Part shown: positions 8,719 to 17,702 of the stretch, one piece after another | Layout of the letters: every line of letters starts with the position of its first letter | Position numbering within the stretch: the first letter of the stretch is position 1 | Source: UBA6623 sp965226435 | Lineage (GTDB): Bacteria > Acidobacteriota > Terriglobia > Bryobacterales > UBA6623 | NCBI GenBank assembly: GCA_965226435.1 | Contig: CBDDCY010000013.1 | Location: 1,364,001 to 1,428,000 of the forward strand | Direction of reading: 5' to 3' | DNA length: 64,000 nucleotides | Notes under the pieces: generated by a model | Databases searched by the model: none | Told to the model about the DNA's origin: nothing | The model's input: the letters and a program-made list of their open reading frames with translations, nothing else | Position numbers and translations under genes: made by a program

Positions 8719-9396
8719 TCAGCCGCCGTTCGACGCCAGGGGCGGTGCGTCCTCCGATTTGCCGCGCAACTGCTCCTCGAGCGAGGCAATCCGCGCGTGA
8801 AGACTCGATAGCGCCTGACCAACCGGATCAGGCAGCTTGCCGTGCTCGAGCATGGCGTCCTCTTCCTCGGAAATCGCCACCCCTTTGATCGCGACAACCC
8901 GGCCCGGTATACCGACCACCGTCGAGTGATCGGGCACCGAACGCACGACCACCGAACCCGCCCCCACGCGTACCCAATCGCCAAGCGTGATATTGCCGAG
9001 CACGTTCGCTCCCGACCCAATCACGACATGGCTGCCGAGCGTCGGGTGCCGCTTGCCTTGCTCGTGTCCGGTACCCCCCAGAGTCACGCCCTGGTAAAGC
9101 AAGACGTCGTCGCCGATTTCCGCCGTCTCGCCGATCACCACCCCCATCCCGTGGTCAATGAAGAAACGTCGGCCAATGGTCGCTCCGGGGTGAATCTCGA
9201 TGCCGGTGATCCAGCGCCCGAAGTGAGAGAGCAAGCGCGCGATTACGTACAAGCCCCAGCGATAGAAACGATGCGATACGCGGTGCAACAGAATGGCGTG
9301 CACGCCCGGATAGCACAACAAGACTTCAAAGACATTCTTCGCCGCCGGGTCGTCGCGAAAGACGACATCGATCTGTTCCCTGATCGTTTTCCACAT
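8719..9396 (-). CDS. cysE: Serine O-acetyltransferase
   Basis: Transfers acetyl from acetyl-CoA to L-serine, the first step of cysteine synthesis, in the cytoplasm. The opening MWKTIREQIDVVFRDDPAA is the usual start of the short bacterial form. Left-handed beta-helix hexapeptide repeats follow, with the signatures DHGMGVVIGETAEIG, YQGVTLGGTG and SGANVLGNITLGD. I start at ATG 9396, which matches the family; a TTG at 9462 in frame would add 22 residues. It is about 225 residues, plus a short charged, Glu/Arg-rich tail that may form a helix. It is convergent with aceB, and no cysK lies nearby. Confidence 0.92.
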   Translation of the reverse strand: MWKTIREQIDVVFRDDPAAKNVFEVLLCYPGVHAILLHRVSHRFYRWGLYVIARLLSHFGRWITGIEIHPGATIGRRFFIDHGMGVVIGETAEIGDDVLLYQGVTLGGTGHEQGKRHPTLGSHVVIGSGANVLGNITLGDWVRVGAGSVVVRSVPDHSTVVGIPGRVVAIKGVAISEEEDAMLEHGKLPDPVGQALSSLHARIASLEEQLRGKSEDAPPLASNGG

Positions 9397-9686
9397 AAAG
9401 AATGGACTCGTCGAAAGTCTGGGTTCCGTCACGTAACGCCCGACCGTCGGGGGCGCGGACAAGAGGGCACACTTCGAAACTTAGGGAAAGAAGAGGCCGA
9501 CGTATATCGGCTCGGAAGGGCGTGGCCCAACCAACCGACGCTTAGGTCGGCCGGCGACAACAGCAAGTGGCGGCTAGCGGCGTGATTCGATGAATCGTCC
9601 AGGTCACTTTCCTCTGATGCTAGGTCAAACAGGAATCGTTGTCAAACACACAGGCAGCCCGCCGGGAAATGCCGTGGGGCCGCTTC

Positions 9687-9912
9687 GATCCGCCATTGCG
9701 GAGGAAACCACAGCCAACCAGAGCCGCATCGCCACGGGGCTGTGAAAAATTGGGGACTGTCCCGAGCGCCGACCGAATAAGTTCCATTGAATCAGTAGTC
9801 GCATCCGGCGCGAAGTGGACTGTCCCCATTTTTTCACAGCCCCCCCCGATGCTTTCACTCAAAAATAGTGCTTTGCGGCCAAACAAACTTTTTCATGCGG
9901 TCGCGGCACTAC
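9687..9912 (+). repeat. Family B repeat holding a family A element
   Basis: The outer repeat (from gatccgccattgcgg at 9687 to about 9912) matches 18742-18970. Its middle is occupied by a family A element at 9737-9846. An uninterrupted piece of the same outer repeat occurs at 63279-63352 on the other strand. It fills most of the gap between cysE and the acyl-CoA dehydrogenase gene (9397-9908). The remaining 9397-9686 shows no further feature. Confidence 0.75.
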
Positions 9913-11081
9913 CGACCAAACAGCTTTTCCGTTCCGTCGAGAACTTGCTTGGCGATCGTCTGCAACTGGATATTGCTCGTTCCTTCGTAGATCGTGCCGA
10001 CCTTGGCGTCCCGATAGAGCTTTTCGACCGGATATTCTTTCGTGAAGCCGACGCCGCCGAAAAGATCGACGGCTTGGGAGGTGACGCGTCCGGCGACCTC
10101 CGAGGCTTCCAGCTTCGCCATGGCCGCCTGGGTGAGGAATTTCTCCCCGGATTCCTTGAGGCGAGCGGCGTTATAAACCAGCAAGCGCGCGGCTTCCACG
10201 TCCGTCGCCATGCGAGCCAGTTGAAATTGCAAGCCCTGAAACTCCGCGATGGGGCGTCCGAATTGTTCGCGCTCGCGGGCGTAGCGAACCGCGTGCGCCA
10301 ACGCCGCTTCCGCCACCCCGAGCATTTGCGCCCCGATCCCGATGCGCCCTTCGTTGAGCGTCTCAATCGCGATCTTGTAGCCCTTGCCGACCTCCCCCAA
10401 GACGTTGTGCTTCTCCACGAAACAACCGTCGAGAATGAGTTCGCAGGTCGAGGAGGCGCGTACCCCGAGCTTGTCTTCCTTCTTGCCGACGGTGAGGCCC
10501 TCCGCCTCGCGCTCGATCAAGAATGCCGTGATCCCGCGATACCCGGCCTCCGGGTCGACGTTCGCGAAGACCAGAAACAGACCGGCCTCCCGCGCATTGC
10601 TGATCCAAAGCTTGCGGCCGGTCAGACGGTACCCGTCACCCTCTTCGACCGCCCGCGTCGCCATCGCGAAAGCGTCGCTGCCCGAAGCGGCTTCCGACAA
10701 AGCGTATGAACCGACGGTATCCCGGGCCAACCGAGGTAGAAAGCGTTGTTGTTGATCTTCCGTACCCCAGCGCAGCAACACCGTGTTGACCAGGGTGTTC
10801 TGAACATCGATCAGAACCGCCGCCGAGGCATCCACGGTCGAAATCGCCTCGACCGCCACAACGGCGTTGAAAAAAGAACCCTCTTGCCCGCCAAACCGTT
10901 CGGGGATCGTAATCCCCATCAGTCCAAGCTCGAAACACTGTTTGAGAATGTCGGAGCGAAACTCGGCCGCTTCGTCCATTTCACGGACGTACGGCCCGAT
11001 CTGCTCGACCGCGAACTGTCGAACCGTGTCGCGAAACAGGACTTCGTCTTCGCTGAGTTCGGTCAGAGCTTGGGTGGACAT
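9909..11081 (-). CDS. Acyl-CoA dehydrogenase
   Basis: This FAD enzyme introduces the alpha-beta double bond in acyl-CoA during beta-oxidation or branched-chain amino acid degradation. The 390-residue product has all three family domains: a helical N-terminus, the middle beta domain with the YALSEAASGSDA signature near residue 130, and the C-terminal helical domain with REREQFGRPIAEFQ near 275. DAKVGTIYEGTSNIQ near 357-370 supplies the catalytic Glu of the short-chain type. I use ATG 11081 (MSTQALTELSEDEV); an earlier in-frame ATG would add 26 residues unlike the family. The substrate cannot be read from the sequence. No electron-transfer flavoprotein genes are adjacent. Confidence 0.92.
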   Translation of the reverse strand: MSTQALTELSEDEVLFRDTVRQFAVEQIGPYVREMDEAAEFRSDILKQCFELGLMGITIPERFGGQEGSFFNAVVAVEAISTVDASAAVLIDVQNTLVNTVLLRWGTEDQQQRFLPRLARDTVGSYALSEAASGSDAFAMATRAVEEGDGYRLTGRKLWISNAREAGLFLVFANVDPEAGYRGITAFLIEREAEGLTVGKKEDKLGVRASSTCELILDGCFVEKHNVLGEVGKGYKIAIETLNEGRIGIGAQMLGVAEAALAHAVRYAREREQFGRPIAEFQGLQFQLARMATDVEAARLLVYNAARLKESGEKFLTQAAMAKLEASEVAGRVTSQAVDLFGGVGFTKEYPVEKLYRDAKVGTIYEGTSNIQLQTIAKQVLDGTEKLFGR

Positions 11082-11271
11082 GGTAGAAGCCGAGTCGAGC
11101 ACGGGAAAACCGCCTGACACTGGGTGTGCGACACAAATGTTGGAGGCACCTCCAGCCATGGGAACAGCAGAGGCGTAGACGGGAGTCCACCCTTAGGCCG
11201 GTTCACCGGACTTGGATTGCCAATAGGCCGGTCCTTCAAGGGCCGGTTCAAAGGGCTCGTTGTCCGGAACG

Positions 11272-11293
11272 AGGCCGTTTCAACGGCCTTTTC
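11272..11293. terminator. Hairpin with short T run, possible terminator
   Basis: aggccgtttcaacggcct forms a 7-bp stem with a gtttcaac-type loop and is followed by tttt. Similar stems around a gtttcaac or gtttac loop occur at 28.6-28.7 kb, so it may be a repeat motif rather than a terminator. If it terminates, it could act on the minus-strand zinc-ribbon gene only in reverse reading, so direction is uncertain. The rest of the 11082-11483 gap has no gene I can support. Confidence 0.35.
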
Positions 11294-11483
11294 CCATACG
11301 GCTTTAGCCATGGCCGAAATCAAGAGAAAATCGCAGGCGGGTAAGCGCTCGACCCCGGCCGGCCGATTCTCTCGGATTATGTCGCACACCTCCCGACAGC
11401 GGCGCGGAGATAGGGCCGACCTTCCGGTCAATCCGTGCCCGCGAACGCGACCGACAGTCTCGTCGTCAGACGTGACAACGCGC

Positions 11484-12242
11484 TTATCCCGCTACAACGT
11501 TCGATTCACCGGCGGGGTCTTCGAGCGGTGTGTCGTCCAGATCCTGGCTGTAGAGAATGCGGCCGCAGGATTCGCACTTGAGAATCTCTTCGCCCAGCCG
11601 CAGTTTCTGCGCCACATGCGGGCGCAACACCACATTGCAGACCATGCAGCGGTCGTCGGAAGCCGCGGCCACGGCCGTGCCTCCGCGCAACTTGTAGGCT
11701 CGCTCATACACCGACAGTACCGGCCCGGAAACCGACGAGGCCAGTTCGCTCCGCTTGCCCCGCTCGACGGCCAACTCGTCTTCGTCCTTGGCGACGCGCG
11801 TTTTGGTCTGCTCCACTTCCTTCGCAACCACGGCGCTTTCGGCCTGAAGCGCTTTTTCCGCCTGCCCGACATTCCCTTCAATCGTGTCGGCCTCGACCAT
11901 CTTGTCGAGAATACGATCTTCCGTCTGACGGATTTCCTTTTCAGCGAAGTCGATCTCTCTTTGAAACACCCGAAACTGCTCGTTGGTCTTCGCCTCGCCC
12001 ATCTGGACCCGCAGATGAGACATCTTTTGCTGCCAAGTGGAGATTTCGCCGTCCATCAGGCGGCGAGCTTTTCGATTTTCCTCGAGAGCCTCCTGATCCG
12101 CGGCCAAAGCTTGCTTGTGCGCTTCGAGTTTACTCTCGATTTCAGCGACGTATTTCGGCAGCCGGGCGATTTCTTCCGCCAACTCGCGGACTCGACTATC
12201 GACGAGTTGTAGTTGACGCACGAGGGCAATATCAGGATTCAT
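11484..12242 (-). CDS. Coiled-coil protein with C-terminal C4 zinc ribbon (DUF164 type)
   Basis: The first 170 or so residues of 252 are an almost unbroken coiled coil rich in Glu, Lys and Gln. The C-terminus has two CxxC pairs (CMVC and CESC, about 20 residues apart), forming a zinc ribbon. This is the arrangement of the PF02591 C4-type zinc-ribbon family. Related proteins are annotated as nucleic-acid binding or as chaperone/adaptor proteins, but the molecular job in this phylum is not established. It follows murJ by 42 bp on the same strand and is likely co-transcribed with it. The ATG start at 12242 agrees with the family N-terminus (MNPDIALVRQLQ). Confidence 0.85.
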   Translation of the reverse strand: MNPDIALVRQLQLVDSRVRELAEEIARLPKYVAEIESKLEAHKQALAADQEALEENRKARRLMDGEISTWQQKMSHLRVQMGEAKTNEQFRVFQREIDFAEKEIRQTEDRILDKMVEADTIEGNVGQAEKALQAESAVVAKEVEQTKTRVAKDEDELAVERGKRSELASSVSGPVLSVYERAYKLRGGTAVAAASDDRCMVCNVVLRPHVAQKLRLGEEILKCESCGRILYSQDLDDTPLEDPAGESNVVAG

Positions 12243-12284
12243 GACGTCTTTCGGACCCGGTCGGCGCCCGCCCGCGGGCTCGGC

Positions 12285-14015
12285 CTAATATTCGTCGGAG
12301 TCGATTCTATCATAGCGGGCGCGATCATCCGTCGACCATTCCCACCGACCTCGAAAGCGGCCGATCACGGCTTGTTGGGCCGCGTCCAGCTCTTGCACAT
12401 GCAAAAAACGACACATCCCGTACAGCACCGCCAACCCTAGCGGAACCGAAAGCGCTAGATCCGCGAAACGAGCCGCCGTCGACTCGCCAATCGCGTACCG
12501 CAGCGCCGTCGAGGAAAGCCAACAATTGGCCCCCATGAAAGCCGAGGCCGTGACGATCTTGACTACGCTCCAGCTCAAGCGGCGGCCGTGAATACCGCCC
12601 AGCTTGATTTTCATCATCCAACACAACACCACGAAATTGAACACAGCCACCAGCGATGTCGAGAACGCGAGGCCCCCGTGCCCCCACCCCAATACCCGAA
12701 TAAATGTCCAATTCAGCCCGTAGTTCAGAAAGATCGACGTGATCCCCGCGGTCATCGGAATACTCACGTCGTTGAGAGCATAGTAAGCGGGAGTCAACAC
12801 CTTGATCGCCGCGTACGCCGCCAGCCCGAGACAGTAGAAGGATAGGGCCGCCGCGGTTTGCTCGGTGTCGTTCGCGCCGAAGGCTCCGCGCTGGAACACC
12901 ACGCCCACAAGGGATTTACTCAGAATCGTCAGGCCCACCGCCGAGGGAATCGTCAGCAAAAAGACCAGACCCAGCGAGCTCGACAACGTATCGCGGAATT
13001 CGTTCATGCGGCCGCGGCCCGCGCTTCGCGAAATCGCCGGCAGAGTGGCCGAAGCCACCGCCACGCCGAATAACCCCAGCGGTAATTGCATGAAACGAAA
13101 GGCGTACCCCAGCCAAGAGACCGGACCGTCGATCACGCTCCCCGCCGCGTCGGTAATCTGCGAGGCGAAGATGCTGTTGACGACCACGTTGATCTGTACC
13201 GCCGCGGCCCCGATCACCGCCGGCCCCATCAACAGAAGCATTTGCCGCAACCCGGGGTCGGAGAGGTCGAAATCAGGGCGAAAACGTAAGCCGATCTTGC
13301 GCAAGACGGGCCATTGGCAGCCGTATTGCGCCACCCCGCCCAAGAGAGTTCCGATCGCCATGCCGACAATGGGTTCGATGCCCAGCAACGGCCCGACCGC
13401 AAAGCCCAACGTCAACCCCACCGCCAACGACGTAATGTTGAAAAAGGCCGAGGCCAGCGCCGGAACCCCGAATACTCCCTTGGCATTGAGAACCCCCATG
13501 GCCTTCGCCGCCAGCGCGATGAACAACAGAAACGGAATCATGATCCGCGCCAGCTCGACCGTCAAGTCCTTCTTGCCCGGAACCTCGGCGAAACCGGGAA
13601 ACATGACGTCGACGAGTTGCGGCGCGAAGACCATTCCCAACAAACAAATCACGGCCAGCAGCGGTACCAACACCGTCGCCAGCCGGTTCGAGAGTCGATA
13701 AGCCTCCTCTTCGCTCTTGGTCGCCAAATATTGGGAAAACGTCGTGACGAAGGCGGCGGATAAGGCGCCCTCCGCCAGCAGATCACGGGTTAGATTGGGA
13801 ATGCGAAAGGCCGCCAGAAAGGCATCAAATACCATTCCGGCGCCGAAATACTTCGCGAAGACCACCTCGCGAATCAGGCCGGTCACGCGGCTGAAAAGAA
13901 CCGCCGCGCTCACCACCCCGGCCGATCGCACGATATGGGCGTGCCGCGAAGCCCGCGGAGCGTCGGGCGACTCAGCTTCCTCCAACCCGACCGGCGGCGG
14001 CGCCTTAGTGGCCAT
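12285..14015 (-). CDS. murJ: Lipid II flippase MurJ
   Basis: This is a multi-pass inner-membrane protein of the MOP superfamily that flips lipid II to the periplasmic face for peptidoglycan synthesis. The 576-residue product has a basic cytoplasmic N-tail and then more than a dozen hydrophobic segments. The family hallmark RDLLAEGALSAAFVTTF lies near residues 74-91. Conserved prolines and the FQRGAF motif near 375 are visible, as expected of MurJ. The long N-terminal tail (about 28 residues, with DAPRASRHAHIVRSAG) is slightly extended, so the true start could be a few codons later. Confidence 0.92.
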   Translation of the reverse strand: MATKAPPPVGLEEAESPDAPRASRHAHIVRSAGVVSAAVLFSRVTGLIREVVFAKYFGAGMVFDAFLAAFRIPNLTRDLLAEGALSAAFVTTFSQYLATKSEEEAYRLSNRLATVLVPLLAVICLLGMVFAPQLVDVMFPGFAEVPGKKDLTVELARIMIPFLLFIALAAKAMGVLNAKGVFGVPALASAFFNITSLAVGLTLGFAVGPLLGIEPIVGMAIGTLLGGVAQYGCQWPVLRKIGLRFRPDFDLSDPGLRQMLLLMGPAVIGAAAVQINVVVNSIFASQITDAAGSVIDGPVSWLGYAFRFMQLPLGLFGVAVASATLPAISRSAGRGRMNEFRDTLSSSLGLVFLLTIPSAVGLTILSKSLVGVVFQRGAFGANDTEQTAAALSFYCLGLAAYAAIKVLTPAYYALNDVSIPMTAGITSIFLNYGLNWTFIRVLGWGHGGLAFSTSLVAVFNFVVLCWMMKIKLGGIHGRRLSWSVVKIVTASAFMGANCWLSSTALRYAIGESTAARFADLALSVPLGLAVLYGMCRFLHVQELDAAQQAVIGRFRGRWEWSTDDRARYDRIDSDEY

Positions 14016-14108
14016 TGATGGTTAGCTTATCACGAGGTCAAAGCCCGCAAGACTCCGCTCGACGAACGCTTCCTAGGCGCTCCCGTCGGCAGGTCGTAAG
14101 AAATGCGG

Positions 14109-14462
14109 CTAGCCGAGCCAATACCCGTGCACCCATCCAAAGATCAGCCCCCACAAGCCCGCTCCGAGCGGGAAAGACGCCAACGCCCAAAACAAACGTC
14201 CCCGCGGCGTCATCTTCCCCGGATAGAAGGACAAGAACGCCTGCGCCAGCAAAACAAACCCAAACGTGACGAACCCTCCCAGCCCGCTCTCTAAACACCA
14301 CGGACAATGCGGCCCCTGGGCGGCGTGGATGTTGCAGGCGGCAGCCGCGCCATTCCACCACGATCGGCATCCGCACGTATAAATCCAATCACAAGCGCTG
14401 ATGAACCACGCCGAAGTGACCCCCGCGGCGGCGACAAAAGCGGCGATGCGCGACAAAAGCAT
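14109..14462 (-). CDS. Small Cys-rich membrane protein, unknown
   Basis: Not recognised. It has 117 residues with three or four hydrophobic segments: AAFVAAAGVTSAWFI, FVTFGFVLLAQAFLSF and ALASFPLGAGLWGLIFGWV. Between the first two is a loop with six Cys in about 45 residues (CDW, CGC, CNI, CPWC). A CPWC pair next to membrane helices recalls disulfide-handling membrane proteins such as the VKOR/DsbB or DoxX types, but the sequence is too short to assign. It lies just upstream of murJ on the same strand, 93 bp away. The bias towards hydrophobic residues and the Trp content argue that it is a real gene. Confidence 0.5.
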   Translation of the reverse strand: MLLSRIAAFVAAAGVTSAWFISACDWIYTCGCRSWWNGAAAACNIHAAQGPHCPWCLESGLGGFVTFGFVLLAQAFLSFYPGKMTPRGRLFWALASFPLGAGLWGLIFGWVHGYWLG

Positions 14463-14818
14463 AAGTATTTTCCGCGTGCGACAAGCTCGAATCGCTATGG
14501 CGTCGTGCCCGTCCCCTCATCGAGCCTACCAACTTGGCGGCGTCGTTCGCGCCGGTTACGCCAAACTCGACCCCGTAAGTCCTATTTATTACGAGTAAAT
14601 CGAACAGACGATTTTGGCGGAGATCAAGACGAGTACTGTTACCCTTGGCGAGCCGTCGGCCCCAACGGCCTAAGCGATCGACTACACTACGGCCCCCGTC
14701 CGCCGCCCGCCCCACCGACCAGACCTGCTTCGAACCCCCGCCGCTTCAGCTTGCGGTCTTACGAAACGGGGGTCGCGCAGTACTTGCCGGCGGTAGGATT
14801 CACGGTACTTTCGTAATC
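14463..14818. other. Intergenic stretch, no supported gene
   Basis: I see no gene, tRNA, clear terminator or member of the repeat families here. Open frames exist on both strands but have no recognisable domains and a low-complexity Arg/Pro composition typical of GC-rich noncoding DNA. Confidence 0.5.
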
Positions 14819-14847
14819 TTGACAACACTTCGGGCCCTTCGCATAAT
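14819..14847 (+). promoter_or_regulatory. Sigma-70-like promoter for the response regulator
   Basis: ttgaca at 14819-14824 is followed, after exactly 17 bases, by cataat at 14842-14847. This is a near-consensus housekeeping promoter pointing at the response regulator gene at 15029. The implied leader is about 175 nt long. It is assigned from spacing and consensus only. Confidence 0.45.
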
Positions 14848-15028
14848 CGACTTGCTGAGCAATACCGACTTGCAAAGCAGTCAGGCGGTCGAATTTCGGT
14901 TGGGGAGACCGTTTCGACGGAGGAGCCGTTCGCGCCGATTCGTTGACCCGGGCGCGGGTTCCGGAACGTCTTCTTTAGGCCCCACCAAACCGCCGAACCG
15001 GGCCGAATGTATGCGGCCGGGCTAATGC

Positions 15029-15691
15029 ATGTCGAACAAGGATAAGATCAGAATCGTCGTCGCCGACGATCACACCATCTTCCGCGAAAGTCTTTGCCGC
15101 ATGTTGGAGCTGGAAGACGATTTCGACATCGTCGGCCAGGCGGCAACGGGGAAACAAGTCGTCGAAGTCCTTCTCCGCGAACACCCCGACATTTTATTGC
15201 TCGATCTGCGCATGCCCGATCCCGACGGCTTGGAGACGCTTAAGCAACTTCGCGCCAGAAGGCTGTCCACGAAGATCATCGTCCTTACCGCGGTCGAGGA
15301 AGAACAGCAGTACGTGCAAGCGGTCAGAAGCGGTGCTCGCGGCGTGGTCGTTAAGCAGACAGCCACGGAATTATTGATCAAGAGCATTCGCAAGGTTCAC
15401 GAAGGCGAAATTTGGCTGGACGCCAAGACGACGGCCGCCGTTGTGCGAGCCTTCACCGAAGGAAAATCCGAAGTAATCGAACAGCGAAGACCGCTCCCGT
15501 TGAGCAACCGCGAGCAAGAGGTCGCCGCTTTGGTTGTGCAGGGATTCTTGAATAAGGAAATCGGCGAGAGGCTTTACATCAGCGAACAGACCGTAAAGAA
15601 CCACCTCCACAATATTTTCGAAAAACTGAGCGTCTCCAATCGCCTCGAGTTGGCTCTTTATGTGATGCAGAGTGAAGGCACGCCCGCCTAA
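15029..15691 (+). CDS. NarL/FixJ-family response regulator, orphan
   Basis: Two-component output protein of 220 residues: a receiver domain (1-125) plus a LuxR-type DNA-binding domain (about 150-212). Receiver residues are all present: Asp13 and Asp14, the phosphoacceptor Asp59 in ILLLDLRMPDPDG, Thr87 and Lys109 in VVVKQT. The output domain has LSNREQEVAALVVQG and the recognition helix SEQTVKNHLHNIFEKL. No histidine kinase gene is within the window, so the partner is unknown. The ATG start at 15029 gives the standard N-terminus. A near-consensus promoter lies about 180 bp upstream. Regulation of distant genes is likely, because neighbours on both sides are unrelated. Confidence 0.9.
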   Translation: MSNKDKIRIVVADDHTIFRESLCRMLELEDDFDIVGQAATGKQVVEVLLREHPDILLLDLRMPDPDGLETLKQLRARRLSTKIIVLTAVEEEQQYVQAVRSGARGVVVKQTATELLIKSIRKVHEGEIWLDAKTTAAVVRAFTEGKSEVIEQRRPLPLSNREQEVAALVVQGFLNKEIGERLYISEQTVKNHLHNIFEKLSVSNRLELALYVMQSEGTPA

Positions 15692-15805
15692 CCTCCCCCC
15701 CGGGCACACAGGTCCTTACAGAAAATTGAACGCGCCGCTCGGTTGGTCCGACGAGACCGCGGGCGTAATCGCCGTCAGCCAGGCTGCCCTGGAATCCTCG
15801 TTGCC

Positions 15806-16633
15806 ATGAAGATCGACTCTCACCACCATTTCTGGAATTACAATTCACGCGAATACGGTTGGATCGACGCCGAGAAAGCCGCCCTGCGACGCGACTTTCT
15901 TCCCCATGACCTCAATCCCGAACTCGATGCCGCGGGCATCGACGGCGTCGTCTCGGTGCAGGGGCGGGAAACCGTCGAGGAAACCGAGGTCTTGTTGGCC
16001 TATGCCGCCGAACACAGTTTCATTCGAGGCGTCGTCGGATGGGTCCCGCTCGCCGGTCCCGCCGTCCGCGACGACCTGACCCGCCTCGCCGCCAACCCCG
16101 CGCTCAAAGCCGTCCGTCATGTGGTCCAAGACGAACTCGATGACGACTTCATCTTGGGGGCCGAGTTCAATCGCGGCGTGGGGCTCTTACACGAGTTCAA
16201 TTTGGCCTACGACATCTTGATTTACGAACGACACCTGCCGCAATCCATTCAGTTCGTCGACCGCCACCCCAAACAGGTCTTCGTCCTCGACCACATCGGC
16301 AAACCGCGCATTCGAGACGGCTCGTTCGCCGCCTGGCGCGAGGCTGTCGCCCGCATCGCCGAACGCCCTAACGTGAGCTGCAAAATCTCCGGCCTGGTAA
16401 CCGAGGCCGATCTGCTCCATTGGACCGAGCAACAGTTACAGCCCTACCTAGAGGCTGTTCTCGAAAGCTTCGGCCCCAAGCGGCTCATGTTCGGATCCGA
16501 TTGGCCGGTCTGCTTGCTCGCGTGCCCGTATCAGCGTTGGGTCGGGATTGTCTCCGATTTCCTATCGCGCCTTTCCGACGCCGAACAAGCTCAAATCCTC
16601 GGACAGACGGCAACCGATATCTATAAGCTGTAG
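15806..16633 (+). CDS. Amidohydrolase, sugar-lactonase-like (COG3618 type)
   Basis: This TIM-barrel metal-dependent hydrolase of 275 residues resembles L-fuconolactonase and 2-pyrone-4,6-dicarboxylate lactonase. Visible are the N-terminal metal-binding HHHFW motif (residues 6-10), a VGWVPL strand, FVLDHIGKPRI (barrel strand with His and Lys) and FGSDWPVC near the end, whose Asp is the usual catalytic or metal ligand. I start at ATG 15806 (MKIDSHHHFW); the in-frame sequence before it is Arg-rich and non-conserved. In this family it would hydrolyse a sugar lactone to the aldonate. The IlvD/Edd dehydratase at 28952 would be the logical next step but is 12 kb away, so a shared pathway is only an inference. 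Confidence 0.82.
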   Translation: MKIDSHHHFWNYNSREYGWIDAEKAALRRDFLPHDLNPELDAAGIDGVVSVQGRETVEETEVLLAYAAEHSFIRGVVGWVPLAGPAVRDDLTRLAANPALKAVRHVVQDELDDDFILGAEFNRGVGLLHEFNLAYDILIYERHLPQSIQFVDRHPKQVFVLDHIGKPRIRDGSFAAWREAVARIAERPNVSCKISGLVTEADLLHWTEQQLQPYLEAVLESFGPKRLMFGSDWPVCLLACPYQRWVGIVSDFLSRLSDAEQAQILGQTATDIYKL

Positions 16634-16851
16634 GGATGTTCAGGACCCCGTCGCTCTCGGCGCGCGCGTCGGTCCGCCTAAGTTTGTCGAGGGAGGCGCT
16701 CGGTTGGCTCCCCGGTCTTTCGCGGATTCGAACCGTGAGCGACCCTGCCGCTCCCTACCCCGTCTCGGGGCCGTGGTCCTCCAAAGCGGCAACCGCATGA
16801 GCAACGAAGTAACTCTACCGATCCGCTAGCGCGTCGGCACCGAGAAGACCA

Positions 16852-17094
16852 ATGCCCGACCCGGCGGCCATCGAACTCGAACGCAAGAACGTCAGACGAC
16901 TACAGTTGATGATATCGATGGTCATGAGCACCATCAGCCAAGACGATCGAATGCCGGTCGAAGAGGCAAGCGAGTTGATCGCCTCGGCGCGAAAAGCCGC
17001 GCTGCGCATGTTCCCCGGCAAGGAATTCACCTACGACCTGCTCTATCGCCCGCGATTCCAACGCCTGATGCGCGAAAAGTACAACCTCCAGTAA
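16852..17094 (+). CDS. Small conserved-looking hypothetical protein
   Basis: The 80-residue product is predicted to be fully alpha-helical with alternating charge and no membrane segment or signal. Features include ELERKNVRRLQLMISMVMS at the N-terminus and a positively charged end (RFQRLMREKYNLQ). I cannot assign a function. The protein-like composition, ATG start and lack of overlap with another gene suggest it is real. It lies about 220 bp after the amidohydrolase gene and before the repeat element next to tRNA-Leu. Confidence 0.55.
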   Translation: MPDPAAIELERKNVRRLQLMISMVMSTISQDDRMPVEEASELIASARKAALRMFPGKEFTYDLLYRPRFQRLMREKYNLQ

Positions 17095-17280
17095 CCCGAC
17101 CGCGGCCGAAGACACGCTCGGTCTTCGAACGCTACAATGTGTTAACTGAACCTGATCTTCACGATTCAGTCGTGCAACCTGAAATCGGCCTTGCAAGAGT
17201 TGATAAGGACCACGGGGCAAAAAGGAGCGAGCTTCGAGCCCTCTCGGGCTTGCCCCATCGTATCTGATTGATTCTACTAG

Positions 17281-17476
17281 CCTGCATTTCTCACCAAATG
17301 TCGAGGCGAAGTGCATGAGAGGGCCGTCAGTACGAGACGCGGGCCGCTTGGCGCCCCATCCCTTAAGCAAAGGGGCGTACTTGAACGGTACGGTGAGCAC
17401 GGCAAGCAAGCGCAACGAAGTAATGGCGGGCCTATCATGTGCTTCGGCCGTCAGTTGGTGAGACATGCAGGCCGGC
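17281..17476. repeat. Family E element with terminal inverted repeats, copy 1
   Basis: Left end cctgcatttctcaccaa (17281-17297) and right end ttggtgagacatgcagg (17455-17471) are inverted repeats with one mismatch. A looser inverted match continues inward over about 45 bp. The body matches 36359-36556 nearly base for base and 28341-28408 partially. Homology runs through gccggc to 17476, one base before the tRNA-Leu gene. There is no coding capacity of note. The rest of the 17095-17476 gap shows nothing I can assign. Confidence 0.75.
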
Positions 17477-17565
17477 GCTGGAGTGGCGGAACTGGCAGAC
17501 GCACGGGATTCAAAATCCCGCGGGCTTTACGGCTCATGAGGGTTCGACCCCCTCCTCCAGCACCA
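17477..17565 (+). tRNA. tRNA-Leu (anticodon CAA)
   Basis: A class II tRNA of 89 nt including encoded CCA. Acceptor gctggag pairs with ctccagc, the anticodon stem cggga/tcccg encloses ttcaaaa (anticodon CAA), the long variable arm cgggctttacggctcatg follows, and the T arm loop is ttcgacc. It decodes UUG. Its 5' end directly abuts a family E repeat, so its promoter must lie within or beyond that element. Confidence 0.95.
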
Positions 17566-17702
17566 GTTTTTCAAGCTTTGTTTTCATTGTCTTAGCGCCC
17601 CTCGTCGGGGTGGCGTACAATTCGCGCCATACGATCCGAGAATCGGCGGCCATCAGTCCGGCTTACTCGCCGCGGTAAGCAGTATCAAGGAAACGCTTCG
17701 CT

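Noticed and set aside
9639..10709. Plus-strand frame of 356 codons
   Set aside because: Crosses a family B/A repeat and then runs antisense to the acyl-CoA dehydrogenase gene.
11124..12212. Long plus-strand frame of 362 codons
   Set aside because: It lies antisense to the zinc-ribbon gene and its leader, and its translation has no domain and is rich in Arg, Phe and Gln.
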